DNA of 64,000 bases from Monocercomonoides exilis (GCA_001643675.2 LSRY02000015.1:563001-627000); one strand, 5' to 3'; shown: positions 45,397 to 56,729, counted from the stretch's first letter. The notes: generated by a model not told the origin, from the sequence alone. Program-made: numbers and translations.

Positions 45397-47601
45397 TCAT
45401 CTGTCTGTTGTGCTTATCTGGCAGCTTCCATCTTGTTCTGAGTCTTCGATATATATCACTGCATCTGACATCGTGAGCATCACTGCTCCTTCCGGAAATC
45501 GCTGGATGAACTCGCGCTTCAGACCTTGAAGAGACAGCCGCTTTTCAGACTCTGATGACAGGCACGACAGAATCATGGGCAACAGCATCGACTCTTCTGC
45601 CTCCTTCATGCTTGGCCTCTCTCCATTCACAATCTTCTGCCCTGCCACCTCTGCCTCATACTCCCCAAATGGGATTTGAAGGGTCAGGCACTCCCACAGC
45701 ATCATCCCAATCGAGAATGACACAGACTCCTTTGTTGCTCCCATCTTCTTGTTCATCTGCAGCTCAGGCGCCTTCCACCTCAGACACTCTTTTTTGAAAC
45801 TGTCTTCATCCTCAAAGGCAGACGAGGGCAGAGAGTCATCATCATCATCATTGCCACTGGCAGATGTCACAACAGTTGATGGTGAGATGGATGACGAATC
45901 AGAATCATCATCGGACAATAAGTCTGAATGCATCACAATGCAGATCACCATGTGTTCGGAGAACAATACAATGTGCGGACTCAGGTTCGGCAAAGAGGGA
46001 AGATCATCTTCCTCATCTTCAAATGAGTGCAGTGCCAGATTTGCCACCCAGAACAGGATCTGGGCAGCTGTATGTTCTCTTTCTTTCAATGTGCCAATAG
46101 GCATCTCCTTCTTCTCATTTCTTCCATGAAGCAACATGAACAGCGAATCTCTCAGATCCACAATCAGCTTCTCATGAGGAGATGAACATGCCATTGCATC
46201 CACCAGATTCGACATGGATGAAGTTGTTGGGCACAAATCTTCCCCTCGAACAAATGTGGAATCTGAATCAGTTGAACATGTTGATGAAATTGATGGAGAA
46301 GGAGTCTGTTTTCTTATTTCCTCTTCTTCAACCTTCTCCAGCATCCATTCTGGGATCTTGTCTGAATCTCTTCCAAGGATGTATTCTGTTGAGCCACTCT
46401 CAGAGAGAAGATGCTCTGATGACTCTGAGTGTCCCAAACTTTTCTCGTATACTCTCTTCTTCATTCTTTCTTCATTCTTCTTCTCTGCCTCCTTCTCTGC
46501 TCTCCTCCACTGTGCCTCTGGTGACATCTCCATCGTCACCATCTCAAACGCCTTTGGATCTTTTCTGATATTATCGTTCACAATCTCTTCCAATTCTTCT
46601 GTTCTTCTCTTTTGTTTCCTCCATCGAACAATGAATATTATCGACACAATTAATAGCACTACAACAATCACAATGCAAACAATTAATAACCAATACGATT
46701 TCCCTTCTTTTCCTCCTTCAACAATCCTTTCATCTCCATTAACCTTGGGCTCGCTTCTGTTCTTCACAATGAAAGAATCAGTTGATGATTGCTTGTCAGC
46801 ATCTCCAAACAGAATGCTCACTCTCACCTCTGCCTCATCTCCAACCTCACTTATCATCTCCCTTGACACCTTCCCTCCAACTTCTGTCTCAGACACAAAT
46901 CCACTCTCATCAAATTCGTATCTTTCAATCTGCTTTTCATCGCCCATCTGTTTCACAACCATGAATGACAAGTTACATGGGAGAAGAAGCTTCCCTTTGA
47001 ACACAACCTCCACTTCTTCTCCTTCTTCCCTTGTTTCAACACTCTCCAACACTGGAATGAAAAATGATGACGCTCTCTCTGAAACAATCCCTTCGATTAG
47101 ACATCCATTATTCAAAATCCACATCGATATGTCTGGGAAAACTCCATCTCCTCCTTTCAAACTGGAAACAGTCAATGAAGCAGAGTCAGAGCAGATGATA
47201 TTTCTTCGAAGAGATGGATATTTTTCAATGAATGGATTGTTGTTTGCCATCATTCCCATCTCAATAACAACCTTTCCTCCTTTTATCGATATTCCTCCTT
47301 TCGATGAATTTTCCATCCTTATTTCTTTTGTATGTGTATTGGAGTTTTCCAGGTGAACAAGTGATCCATTCCATGTGCATGTCTCATCAAATGCATTATT
47401 TCTCTTCCTCTCATTTTCACTTTCTTTCAAAATTAACCCTTCAAACTCACACATGTTCATGAGAACATCCTTCGTATTGTTCATCTCCATCATGCTTCCT
47501 TTGCTTGACGGAGAATTACAGTTTGAGCAGGAACAGTTTGAAAGAACAATTTGAGCAGAAGTTGAAGAAGCGGAAAGAACAGAAGCCCCATCTGAATTCC
47601 T
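45397..47601 (-). pseudogene. TM plus pseudokinase part of the beta-helix gene, downstream of in-frame TAG
   Basis: This is in the same frame as 47602-53040, separated only by TAG. The 36 codons after the stop (SAQIVLSNCSCSNCN-type) continue the ectodomain. One strong membrane helix follows (WLLIVCIVIVVVLLIVSIIFIV, ~46710-46640) with a basic stop-transfer RWRKQKRR. The cytoplasmic part has a juxtamembrane acidic/Ser region and then a degenerate kinase: LSPHIVLFSEHMVICIV where HRD/DFG should be, RWKAPEL (APE box), SIGMMLWECLTLQIPFGE (subdomain IX) and a subdomain XI helix. Neither HRD nor DFG is present, so catalysis is unlikely. Signal-ectodomain-TM-pseudokinase is the known plan of this family in oxymonads. 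I label it pseudogene because of the stop; if the TAG is polymorphic or read through, 45397-53040 is one 2,547-codon gene. Confidence 0.75.
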
Positions 47602-50600
47602 CTAGCAGTTCTTGAATGAGGAGCTTCCAACTGAAACACTTCCCGAAGCTGAACTGCCAATCGAAAGGATGCAACCTTCAGACAACTTCACTCCATCTGC
47701 ATCAATTCCATTCATCACAACACTTCCACATTGCCCAATCTCAACAACATTTCTTGTTGATTCAATCTGTTCCAGCTTCATATTTGTCATCGAAATCTCT
47801 TCCCCACAAAACTGAAAGAATGGTTTCTTGAACGAAATCATTGATATTGAGCAGTTGTCAACATGCATAATCCCTTTTGCAATGCTCAGCAAGGTCGAGT
47901 TGAGAACAACAGAAGGTTGGCTGTTGTTTGACTCCCCAACAGAAGAGAAATCAACAAATAAAAGAGAAAGCTGCCCACTTGCTTCATGGATAATAGAGCT
48001 GCCTGAATATGAAAACGATTGATCAAAGTTGAATTTCACACTCTCAATCCGAACTTTCTCGGAAGTTGTGAGAAGACTGCCCTCATTTCCAGAAATTGTT
48101 GAGTTCAGATGCACCAAAGCAGTTGAGGGAGATTCAAGTGAGCGGATGATCACATCATGTACATCACATTCCCCATTGATGATTGTCTCCTCTGAGATCA
48201 ACAGCTGCGAATATGATGAAGGAATGATGTGTTGAACTCCAACATCCAATGAGTGGCATGGAGCACTCAACTCTCCACATTGCTTGCTATCTCCGTGGTT
48301 GCCTGTTGCTGAAGAAACAAATATCGTCTCGCTCTGATATTTCACAACCCTCAGCAGAAGATCCTCTTCCCCAACAAATGAGTCTGTTGTGGCACCCCAT
48401 ATTGCAAGATCCTTCACGAACGGTGTTCTGAAATCCAAAAGGAATTGCTCATCAACAATCTGTTTTTCGATTGAATGGCATCGAACATACACATCTCTCC
48501 CTCTGAACGCAGAGTTGTCTCTGAATGTGATATTCGACAGAATAAAGTTCAGAGGCTGCTCAACCACCGAGGTGCATTCCAGAAACAGCCACCCGCCTCT
48601 TCCTGTTGTGGAACAGAAGCATTCAGAAATCGTGCAAAATGAGCAGTCAAACTTTCCTCCCTCATTCAGCACACAAAACATCCCTCCTCCCTTTCCACAC
48701 CTTGTTCCTCCACACTTCTTCATCGTTGTGTTTCGAATCACCATTTTCAATGGCTCATCATCATTGTCATTTCGAATAACGGGAATATCATCTGTTGTGT
48801 TCTGTGTGACTTCTTCGAAAATGCTCCATTCAATAACAACATCTTGTTCTTCTTCATTGTTTTCTTTTCTTGAGCTCTTTGATATCCTCAACCCGCTTGA
48901 TCCATCTAGCTCAACATTTTTCATTGTCAAGTTCTTAATGTTCAGAATCGTTGAAGATAATACAGAAATGACATCTTTTGAAATAGATAGCGATTGCATT
49001 GATACAAATTCCAATACAACTGTGCCTCCATCTGCTTTGATCAGTCCAAACATAATCGTGTCTTCTCTGCTTTCTTCATTTTTTGAGAATGAACATTCTT
49101 TCAGAGTCAACAGTCCATCACTTGATCCAACATGCATCAAATAACTGACTCCACCTGTGAATGAAGATGGAATCGCAAACATAATCAGTTCGAAATTTGT
49201 AACACCCTGAATCTTCATTGCTGCTCCTTCTGCTCCTTCAAGTGATGAGAGACATTCCAAAGAGCACACTTCTTCATTATCCGATTTCACTGATATTCCA
49301 CTCACATCAACACATTTTTTTAGAATTCCTTTTCCAATGATGTTAAAATTTCTTTCATTTCCTTCAAGTATTCGCTCCAGGGAATAATCAATTGATAGAC
49401 AAGGATAATCTGAGAATCCGCAAGCACCCATGTCCCTTCCATCGCCTCCAACAAATATCTCTGATCCAAGTGCGACCCAGAAATACACCAATGGAATAGC
49501 ATTCGTTGTATCATTCCCATCAAACCCTCTCATAGAATCCAACGAAATATCTGACAGATTCTCAGAAACAAATGGAAGAGAGGTGTTTGTGATGCTCTTC
49601 GTCAAGTTGAATGCTTCAACAAACAGGTCATTTCCATATTTCGCAACATTTGGCTTGTCTTTATCGAAAATAGGTGATGAGATCACAAATGAAGAATGGT
49701 CATCGATCAACTTCAGTGCCATCCCTCCCCCAAAGCCAGTCTTCTCTTCTTCTCCAGCTGGTGCTGTGCATCCTGTGAATGTGCATGATGTGATATTCAT
49801 TTGAATATTCCCTTTCAACTGCGCATTGATTGCACCTCCTTTGCTTTCATCATCCAGCACGGAGCATTCATCAAAAACACATTCTTCAATATTTATTTCT
49901 CCATTTGAATTTTCATCGTTGCTGTTATCGATGCTCACACAGCCTCCACTTCCAGCTGCTCTTTCGATTTCTGTGAAATTGCAGTTCGTCATGTTCAACC
50001 ACTTAGTATTCATCAACTCGGTATTTATTCCACTTCCAGACAAAGAGATCAATGGATTTCCATTCAAAGCGATTGATGAAGCAGAAAACGATTCAACGGT
50101 CAATGTCCCGTACTCAACAGATAAGAATAGATACGCTAATTCCGATGAATGATCTTGAAGGGAAATGGAGCAATGAGACAAAGTCAGTTGTGAAGATGAA
50201 GAAATAAAAGTGGAGTGTAGAGGAAGGGAAGATGGAAGAGAAAAGATTAGTTTTGATAATTCTGTTTCAACACTTGCTGTTATCAAAGCTGAATCGGATG
50301 TTTCACTTGTTTCAGAGACTGTCCAGCCACTTTGCTCATCATCTCCTTTGATTTCATGTTTCTTTTCTTCAAATGCCAATTCATCGCTCATCATAATCAT
50401 TCCACTCACAACAACTTTCTTTGTTCCTGTTTGATGTTTGACGGAGTGCTTCATTGTCAAACAAGGGAATTGGACAATTCCACAATGAGAATGATCATAT
50501 GCCTCAATGTTGCTCACATAAATTTCTTCTGGGGTGGGAAGGAGATAGATGCACAGAGGGATCGCCAAACTCGTGTTTCCATTGTCATATCCTCTCACCT

Positions 50601-53040
50601 TGTCAAAAGAATCCAGTGAAGCTGTCAATGAAGCGATTTTCCTGCTTTTAGCTGTTGACTCCAAATTGATCGAGTCAACAAAAATGTCACTTCCCCATTT
50701 GGCTCTGTTCCCTTCAAACCCTGATGAAATAAGAAATTCTGTACCTATGTCTTTCACTTTCAGCCCAATCCCTCCTCCTCTCCCTTGAGTAGTCGAGGCA
50801 TAACAGTTTCTCACAACACCTGCTTTCACACTCAATGAACCAACGTTCCCCATTTCAATCATCATCCCCCCTCCAAAATCAGAAGCTTCACTCCCACACC
50901 CATCAAGTGTGCATCCTTCAAGAGTTATTGAATGTGACCCTTCACCCACATTCATCAGCGATGATCCTGCTGTTGTTCTCACAATGTTGTTGAATGTGCA
51001 GTTATCCAGAGTCAACGAAACCGTTGCCTCCTGAGACACAGACATCACACTCGTGGTGATAAATGTTTGTCCCCATCTCACATCTTTCATCTTCAGTTCT
51101 CCCCCTTCCAGTTTCACAAGTGAGTTCTGCATGCTCCTCTCTTCTGAGTGATCTGCATCCATCGATATGTTCATTCTCTTCACATCCATCAACCCACTTC
51201 CCTGAACCTCAAACAGTCTGCTTCCTCGATTGTTTTCAAATGACGAGTTGTGGATCACCGACAGATCGCTCACACTCAACTCTCCTGTTCCAACACAAAA
51301 CAGACTCAGTCCATTTGTCTCAAATTGTGTTTCAATGGCTGAACCAGATGGCGAAACTCCATTCACAGAGATTGTTTTCTCTCCAATCTCAACTCCTTTG
51401 CCTTCCACAACTGTTCCACTCAACACCTTGATTTCTTCCACAAACCCCTCAATCATTTGGGAAAGACAATGGCTGATTGTGAGGCATGCACAGCTTTCAT
51501 TCAATCCACAGCTGAATGTGTCCTTCGCATTTGTCTGATTTTGAGTTGAAGCCACAAATCTGCATTTTCCTCCTTTATTGGGAAGCCACTCACTTTTATC
51601 TCCTCCTGCATAATATCTCACTCCTTCTGTTCTGGTTGAGAAACAGAAAGCAACTTGAGAATCTGTGGAGTTATCTGCAATATAAATATCATCTCCTTGA
51701 GGTGAACTATTATTATGGAAAAAGCAAAACCACAAAAGATTTCCGGTATGTCCTTTTGCTTGAATACTAACAGCTCCTCCTCGATAATCAGAATGGCACT
51801 CTTGAAAGAGGCAATTATGAACAACAATTTTATCAATTGCATCCCAGTTAATAAATGCTCCTCCATCTGAACTGCTTGAATTGTGCCCGCTGCAATTTAA
51901 GAATGAACAATCCAAAATGCAATCTTTTGCTTTTTTCGTTTGAATTGATATTATTGCCAATCCACCTCCATCATCTCCTGACCATCCATCTTTAAAAAGA
52001 CAATTTTCAATTACAGCCTGTTGATTTAAACCTCGAATTTCTGCTCCAGCCCCTCCGAAATGGTTTGATGCAACGCAATAGCACTCAATAAATGTGGAAT
52101 GATTCACTGTGCATTCAGCAATGTTTAATGCATATATTCCTCCGCCTCTTGTTGAAGTTGCATTGCATTTCACAAATGAGGAATTCTCAACTGTTAGCGT
52201 TGCACTTGAGTTGTCATGCACATACAGTGCACCACCACATGGAGCAGAGCATCCATTCCATTCAGCATTCTTATATGTCTGTGTTTGAGTTGTTGAATTT
52301 CTTTCTGTATTTCCCGCTCTCCAATCCACCCTTTCGTTGTGGAGGAATGTGCAATTGTTGCAGGAAAATGCAATGGATCCTTCTGCTCCACTCGCAATCC
52401 CTCCCTCCAGCACATTCATCGAACTTTCAACTCGGCAATCTTCCATTGAACTCATTTTCATCATCAACACTTTCTCAATTGACATTTCATCTGTCTCCAT
52501 GAATTTCATTGAGATGTTAGAAAAGGCACAGTTTTTGATTCCTTCAAATGACCCTTCTCCATTTCTCAAAATGCTTCCACTCCCACAAAACACAATGTTC
52601 TTCCACTCGCTGTTTCTCACTAACAATGATGCATCTTCTCCTTCCATCTTCACAAGACTTGTCATAACCCCACAATTATTATCATTTTTGTTATTCATTG
52701 ATGTATTTGTCATTTCACATGTTCCTTCATTGAAGACAAAATACCCATTGAAACCTCCTTTTCTCATCAACAGGCAGTCATCAAGGTGCAGGAATGATTT
52801 TGCTCGAATATCAAATACTGCACCATCATCTGCCTTTTCCAACATTATTTCCTTCAATTCGACTGAAGAATTGTGTATTTCACAGAACAGTCGAACAACA
52901 CTTCCCTGCTCCAAAATATGACTTTCAAACTGAGCAGGAATGTGATTAATGAGATGTACTTTCCTTTGTGCATCATTTCTATCTGTGCCACAAAATGTGA
53001 AACACAAACAATCAGCCAAAACAAAAAGAATCATTATCAT
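47602..53040 (-). CDS. Beta-helix surface protein ectodomain (N-terminal part of split gene)
   Basis: The ATG at 53040 begins a signal peptide (MIMILFVLADCLCFTFC). The 1,812-residue frame is rich in short beta-helix turns with patterns such as GGAL/GGGI...NCSF..C, GEGSFEGIKNCAFSNIS and GGGMMIEMGN. Four long modules are visible, each opening with a Cys motif of the form CG-x5-PC-x-S/T (near residues 500, 843, 1207 and 1590), spaced ~345-380 residues. Turns containing FxxC and GGxI suggest a right-handed parallel beta-helix, as in the pectate-lyase-like/Pmp-like surface proteins abundant in oxymonads (recall). TAG at 47604-47602 ends the frame right after SSFKNC, yet the same frame continues for 36 codons of the same style and then into the TM/kinase-like ORF. 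So the gene probably encoded a single membrane receptor-like protein and is now split, or is read through. Confidence 0.8.
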   Translation of the reverse strand: MIMILFVLADCLCFTFCGTDRNDAQRKVHLINHIPAQFESHILEQGSVVRLFCEIHNSSVELKEIMLEKADDGAVFDIRAKSFLHLDDCLLMRKGGFNGYFVFNEGTCEMTNTSMNNKNDNNCGVMTSLVKMEGEDASLLVRNSEWKNIVFCGSGSILRNGEGSFEGIKNCAFSNISMKFMETDEMSIEKVLMMKMSSMEDCRVESSMNVLEGGIASGAEGSIAFSCNNCTFLHNERVDWRAGNTERNSTTQTQTYKNAEWNGCSAPCGGALYVHDNSSATLTVENSSFVKCNATSTRGGGIYALNIAECTVNHSTFIECYCVASNHFGGAGAEIRGLNQQAVIENCLFKDGWSGDDGGGLAIISIQTKKAKDCILDCSFLNCSGHNSSSSDGGAFINWDAIDKIVVHNCLFQECHSDYRGGAVSIQAKGHTGNLLWFCFFHNNSSPQGDDIYIADNSTDSQVAFCFSTRTEGVRYYAGGDKSEWLPNKGGKCRFVASTQNQTNAKDTFSCGLNESCACLTISHCLSQMIEGFVEEIKVLSGTVVEGKGVEIGEKTISVNGVSPSGSAIETQFETNGLSLFCVGTGELSVSDLSVIHNSSFENNRGSRLFEVQGSGLMDVKRMNISMDADHSEERSMQNSLVKLEGGELKMKDVRWGQTFITTSVMSVSQEATVSLTLDNCTFNNIVRTTAGSSLMNVGEGSHSITLEGCTLDGCGSEASDFGGGMMIEMGNVGSLSVKAGVVRNCYASTTQGRGGGIGLKVKDIGTEFLISSGFEGNRAKWGSDIFVDSINLESTAKSRKIASLTASLDSFDKVRGYDNGNTSLAIPLCIYLLPTPEEIYVSNIEAYDHSHCGIVQFPCLTMKHSVKHQTGTKKVVVSGMIMMSDELAFEEKKHEIKGDDEQSGWTVSETSETSDSALITASVETELSKLIFSLPSSLPLHSTFISSSSQLTLSHCSISLQDHSSELAYLFLSVEYGTLTVESFSASSIALNGNPLISLSGSGINTELMNTKWLNMTNCNFTEIERAAGSGGCVSIDNSNDENSNGEINIEECVFDECSVLDDESKGGAINAQLKGNIQMNITSCTFTGCTAPAGEEEKTGFGGGMALKLIDDHSSFVISSPIFDKDKPNVAKYGNDLFVEAFNLTKSITNTSLPFVSENLSDISLDSMRGFDGNDTTNAIPLVYFWVALGSEIFVGGDGRDMGACGFSDYPCLSIDYSLERILEGNERNFNIIGKGILKKCVDVSGISVKSDNEEVCSLECLSSLEGAEGAAMKIQGVTNFELIMFAIPSSFTGGVSYLMHVGSSDGLLTLKECSFSKNEESREDTIMFGLIKADGGTVVLEFVSMQSLSISKDVISVLSSTILNIKNLTMKNVELDGSSGLRISKSSRKENNEEEQDVVIEWSIFEEVTQNTTDDIPVIRNDNDDEPLKMVIRNTTMKKCGGTRCGKGGGMFCVLNEGGKFDCSFCTISECFCSTTGRGGWLFLECTSVVEQPLNFILSNITFRDNSAFRGRDVYVRCHSIEKQIVDEQFLLDFRTPFVKDLAIWGATTDSFVGEEDLLLRVVKYQSETIFVSSATGNHGDSKQCGELSAPCHSLDVGVQHIIPSSYSQLLISEETIINGECDVHDVIIRSLESPSTALVHLNSTISGNEGSLLTTSEKVRIESVKFNFDQSFSYSGSSIIHEASGQLSLLFVDFSSVGESNNSQPSVVLNSTLLSIAKGIMHVDNCSISMISFKKPFFQFCGEEISMTNMKLEQIESTRNVVEIGQCGSVVMNGIDADGVKLSEGCILSIGSSASGSVSVGSSSFKNC

Positions 53041-54560
53041 GATAATTATTATGGGTCATAATTTTCCATATTTAATGAAATTTTCAAATTATTTTGAATA
53101 CCTTTCATTTTAATTCTTCCTGTTAACCTTTCATTTGTTAAATCGATGGTCATTTCAATTATTCTATCAAGAAATAATTTTATCATTTGGTTATTTTAGA
53201 TTGAAATTTTCTTTTTCACCACTATTGAATCACTTTGATTTCCATTTATTCTGTCTGAATGAGAAATGTTAACATCTTGAGGTCATTGTCAACGAAATAT
53301 TCTTCGTGGAGGAATTTCCTTTCAATGAAAAAAAAGAATAGCAATTTCAAAGATATTTTCATTAGAAATATTTAAAAATTAAAAAAAAAACGAACAATAT
53401 TTTCACAAACTATAAATGTTCTGAGAGAGATCTTAATTTGTTTGAGAAGTGCATTTGATTTTCATCAATAATTACATCACTTCAAAACCGTCCTCGTTTC
53501 ACAAACTTCATTTCAAATTCCTTTTAAAGAATATTTTTCTCACTTTTCTTTCTTCTTTTTCTATCATTTTTTTAAAACTTTGTTTATAAATCTTCATTAT
53601 TTCTTCTGAGTTGTTTTGTCAAATTTATTTCTGTTGTCTTCACTTTTTTTCCATATTTCTTTTTTTTCTCGAGCTTCATCTTCAAAGCGTTCAATATTTC
53701 AAAAAATTACTTCTGAATCATCAATGGTCTTCCAAGTTCAGAGCTAATTTTTCATTTTCACATTTTCTTCTTCCAATCTCCTTCATGATTCTTTGTTTAT
53801 GATTGTTTTGAAACAACAAGAAAAACATTTCATTTCGAGCTTCATTTCTTTTTTCGAAAAACAGTCATCTCTCTTCAATGAATCTTTCAGAAATAAAAAG
53901 AATTGCCCAACAGCATTGAATCAAATTCTTCATCACTTTTCCTGAAAGCCAAATGTCTTTTGATTCTTTTGACAATAACTTCAAAGTTTTTCATCAAAAA
54001 CAAAAGATTAATAAATATATGAAGCAATGAAGAAAATAATAAAAAAACATTCAATTTTGTTGGTGTAGCCATTGTTTCCAATGAGAAATGAGCTTTTCAT
54101 TCAGTTTTTGGGTAGAATGTGTCATTTGTCATCGCCTCCCCTTTCCCCAAGCGAACTTTGTCCATGGGTGCAAATCATAATTTTCAAGACACATGGCCAG
54201 AAAATTAATCCGTTTTATCTCCAAAGCGCTTTGGGTCAGACTCAATAAACGTTGTTTGTTCAAAAAAACTCCATAAAACTGAACTGTTTTAATTTCGAGA
54301 TAAAAATTGAGTATCGGCTTGAAAACAAAAAAGGAATATTAAATTCAAAACAAATAAAAGCTTTATTTGCTTTTCATTCCTTCAAAATCATCCTTTTCCT
54401 GCTTACAAAGGATATCTGACAGAGACCAAATAAAACTCTTTTGCATTCGAAGTAGAGCATGAATAAATATTGTTTGTTTATATATTCGCATCTGCTCGAC
54501 TCAACTTTGCCATTGGACTGAAAAAAAGAATAAAATAAAAAATACAGGAAAAGAAGTTTT
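53041..54560. other. AT-rich spacer, nothing recognised
   Basis: No ORF above background, and no cloverleaf or repeat that I can support. A less AT-rich patch at 54110-54240 (CCCCTTTCCCC, CCATGGGTGC, AAGCGCTTTGGGTC) does not fold into a tRNA by eye. Confidence 0.5.
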
Positions 54561-54702
54561 ATTATGGTCCAGAATGATTATTTTATTTGTTTCAAATTTC
54601 AGAGAAACATCAACGAAAATATTGAAAATGGAAATTTGAATGTTAAAAAAAATATAATCAATCTTTTATATGACATTGGAATATTCTTTTCTCTCTCTTC
54701 TG

Positions 54703-54778
54703 CATCATCATCATCATCATCATCTTCTTCTTCTTCTTCTTCTTCTTCTTCCTCCTCCTCTTCTTCTTCTTCTTTTAT
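54703..54778 (+). repeat. (CAT)n(TCT)n compound microsatellite
   Basis: A run of CAT units followed by TCT and CCT units directly abuts the left end of the 1-kb palindrome at 54781. Confidence 0.9.
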
Positions 54779-54780
54779 TT

Positions 54781-55790
54781 AGGGTCAACTTTTTAATGGG
54801 ACTTTTTCCCTTATTGGCACTTTTTTTGTTTTTGACTGCCAACTTTCAACAAACGTTGATTGGCTTTCAGTACTTCAAAAAACCTTTTTTACAAGTTTAA
54901 CACAATTTATTTACAGTTTGTTTTTTAATTTTTGCTTATTACACATTGAGAAATTACGTTTTTTTGTTAAATTTGAAAGGACTTTTACCAGCCAACTAGG
55001 CAACGTCCAAGAAATTGGATACATGTTTTGAATAGCAAATACTATTATCTAACTACTTTTAAATTCTTTTTTTTCATAAACACTTTTTTCTTGTTTTTTT
55101 CACATTTCATTTTTTTAACAACATTCTAACATAAAACCGATTATTTCTTTGTTAATATAATGAAATGATAAAAATAAAAATATGTTATGAAAAACAAATA
55201 GTCTAATAATAAAGTGTTGGAAAAATGAAACATTAATTTTTTCTATTAAACAAAAACGGACAAATGGCGCTTTCTTATAATAATCGATGATCAAGTTTTT
55301 GAAAAAAAGTTAAGTTCTTAACAAATAGAAAAAATTAATGTTTCATTTTTCCAACACTTTATTATTAGACTATTTGTTTTTCATAACATATTTTTATTTT
55401 TATCATTTCATTATATTAACAAAGAAATAATCGGTTTTATGTTAGAATGTTGTTAAAAAAATGAAATGTGAAAAAAACAAGAAAAAAGTGTTTATGAAAA
55501 AAAAGAATTTAAAAGTAGTTAGATAATAGTATTTGCTATTCAAAACATGTATCCAATTTCTTGGACGTTGCCTAGTTGGCTGGTAAAAGTCCTTTCAAAT
55601 TTAACAAAAAAACGTAATTTCTCAATGTGTAATAAGCAAAAATTAAAAAACAAACTGTAAATAAATTGTGTTAAACTTGTAAAAAAGGTTTTTTGAAGTA
55701 CTGAAAGCCAATCAACGTTTGTTGAAAGTTGGCAGTCAAAAACAAAAAAAGTGCCAATAAGGGAAAAAGTCCCATTAAATAGTTGACCCT
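54781..55790. mobile_element. 1,010-bp near-perfect palindrome (long-TIR foldback element)
   Basis: The left end AGGGTCAACT...TTAATGGGACTTT is matched at the right end by AAAGTCCCATTAA...AGTTGACCCT. The complement can be followed base by base through ~465-470 bases on each arm (54781-55249 against 55325-55790), with only sporadic differences. The loop is ~75 bases. Flanks are ATTT on both sides (possible 4-bp target duplication, unproven in AT-rich DNA). No coding capacity. The arm identity implies recent insertion or arm homogenisation. I do not recognise the superfamily. Confidence 0.85.
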
Positions 55791-56076
55791 ATTTATTTTT
55801 TTATTTTATTTTTTTTAAAAAAATATAAATAATTCCTCTCAAAAGATATTAACTCTTTTTCGAATTAACATTCAGAAAAAAGGTTTGATAAGAAATATTA
55901 TTTCCCAAATAAAAATCAAGGAATCAAAAAGAATTGTCGAAATTTTCACAGAATAAACTGTGTTTGAAAAAATTTTCTGTATTTTTGTTTAGAAATCTAT
56001 TTCTTCCTTCCATGATTTTAATTTTCAAATAAGTGGTGCTGCTTCATTATAGATGTTCCAAACGAATGAGCCTGAC
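55791..56076. other. AT-rich spacer, nothing recognised
   Basis: Poly-A/T-rich DNA between two repeat structures, without an ORF or a recognisable motif. Confidence 0.5.
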
Positions 56077-56258
56077 ACACCATTTATTATTCTAAGTTGT
56101 TAAAACTTATTATTCAAAATTGAAAAAAATGAGGATTTTTATAAAAAAATTTTTGTGAAAAATGGGCTTTTGGCTGAATGTCAAAAAGCGATTAAAATAC
56201 TTTGTTTAGTTAATATTCATAAAAATGTTGATAAATTGAACATCGATTTGTGTTATTT

Positions 56259-56617
56259 GTCAATAAGCGTGAAATATAACAATTTTTCAGAAAAAAGTCA
56301 TCGCCATGGATATCCGAAGATTTTCAAATGAATTCATCTCCTGTTGTTGGATTATGAATTATTAAATTGAAAAATTTTATATTCAAAAATTCAAGTGCTG
56401 AAAACAACAAAATACAAATAAAGAATTAATCCATTTGGGTTCTATAACAATTATTTATTTGTATTTTGTTGTTTTCAGCACTTGAATTTTTGAATATAAA
56501 ATTTTTCAATTTAATAATTCATAATCCAACAACAGGAGATGAATTCATTTGAAAATCTTCGGATATCCATGGCGATGACTTTTTTCTGAAAAATTGTTAT
56601 ATTTCACGCTTATTGAC
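56259..56617. mobile_element. 359-bp near-perfect palindrome (MITE-like)
   Basis: It begins GTCAATAAGCGTGAAATATAAC and ends with the complement GTTATATTTCACGCTTATTGAC. Arms of ~160 bases are almost identical; the centre is ~40 bases around 56420-56457. It separates the left inverted arm (ending ...GTGTTATTT) from the left terminus of the DIRS-like element (AATTAAAAAGC at 56618) and has no counterpart on the right side, so it inserted after the DIRS-like element or exactly at its edge. Confidence 0.8.
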
Positions 56618-56717
56618 AATTAAAAAGCATTAGCTTCTTAATTCTAAAGAACTAATGAAAATACAACTCCTCTTTCTATTTGGGATAGAGCTCCGTTTTA
56701 TGGGCTCAGCCGATCAA
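56618..56717 (+). repeat. Left inverted terminal repeat of the DIRS-like element
   Basis: Inner part TATTTGGGATAGAGCTCCG...TTTTATGGGCTCAGCCGATCAA pairs with the right ITR. The outer 70 bases pair with 61222-61291 in the internal complementary region, with about four mismatches. Confidence 0.85.
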
Positions 56718-56729
56718 TAATAATAAACA

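Noticed and set aside
46214-47356. 380-codon plus-strand ORF opposite the pseudokinase part
   Set aside because: Its translation is Ser/Thr/Phe-rich without motifs, and the minus strand has a clear TM and kinase skeleton.
54110-54240. Less AT-rich patch suspected as tRNA or snRNA
   Set aside because: No cloverleaf arms, no T-loop consensus (GTTCRANNC) and no snRNA motif seen by eye; a covariance-model scan would decide.
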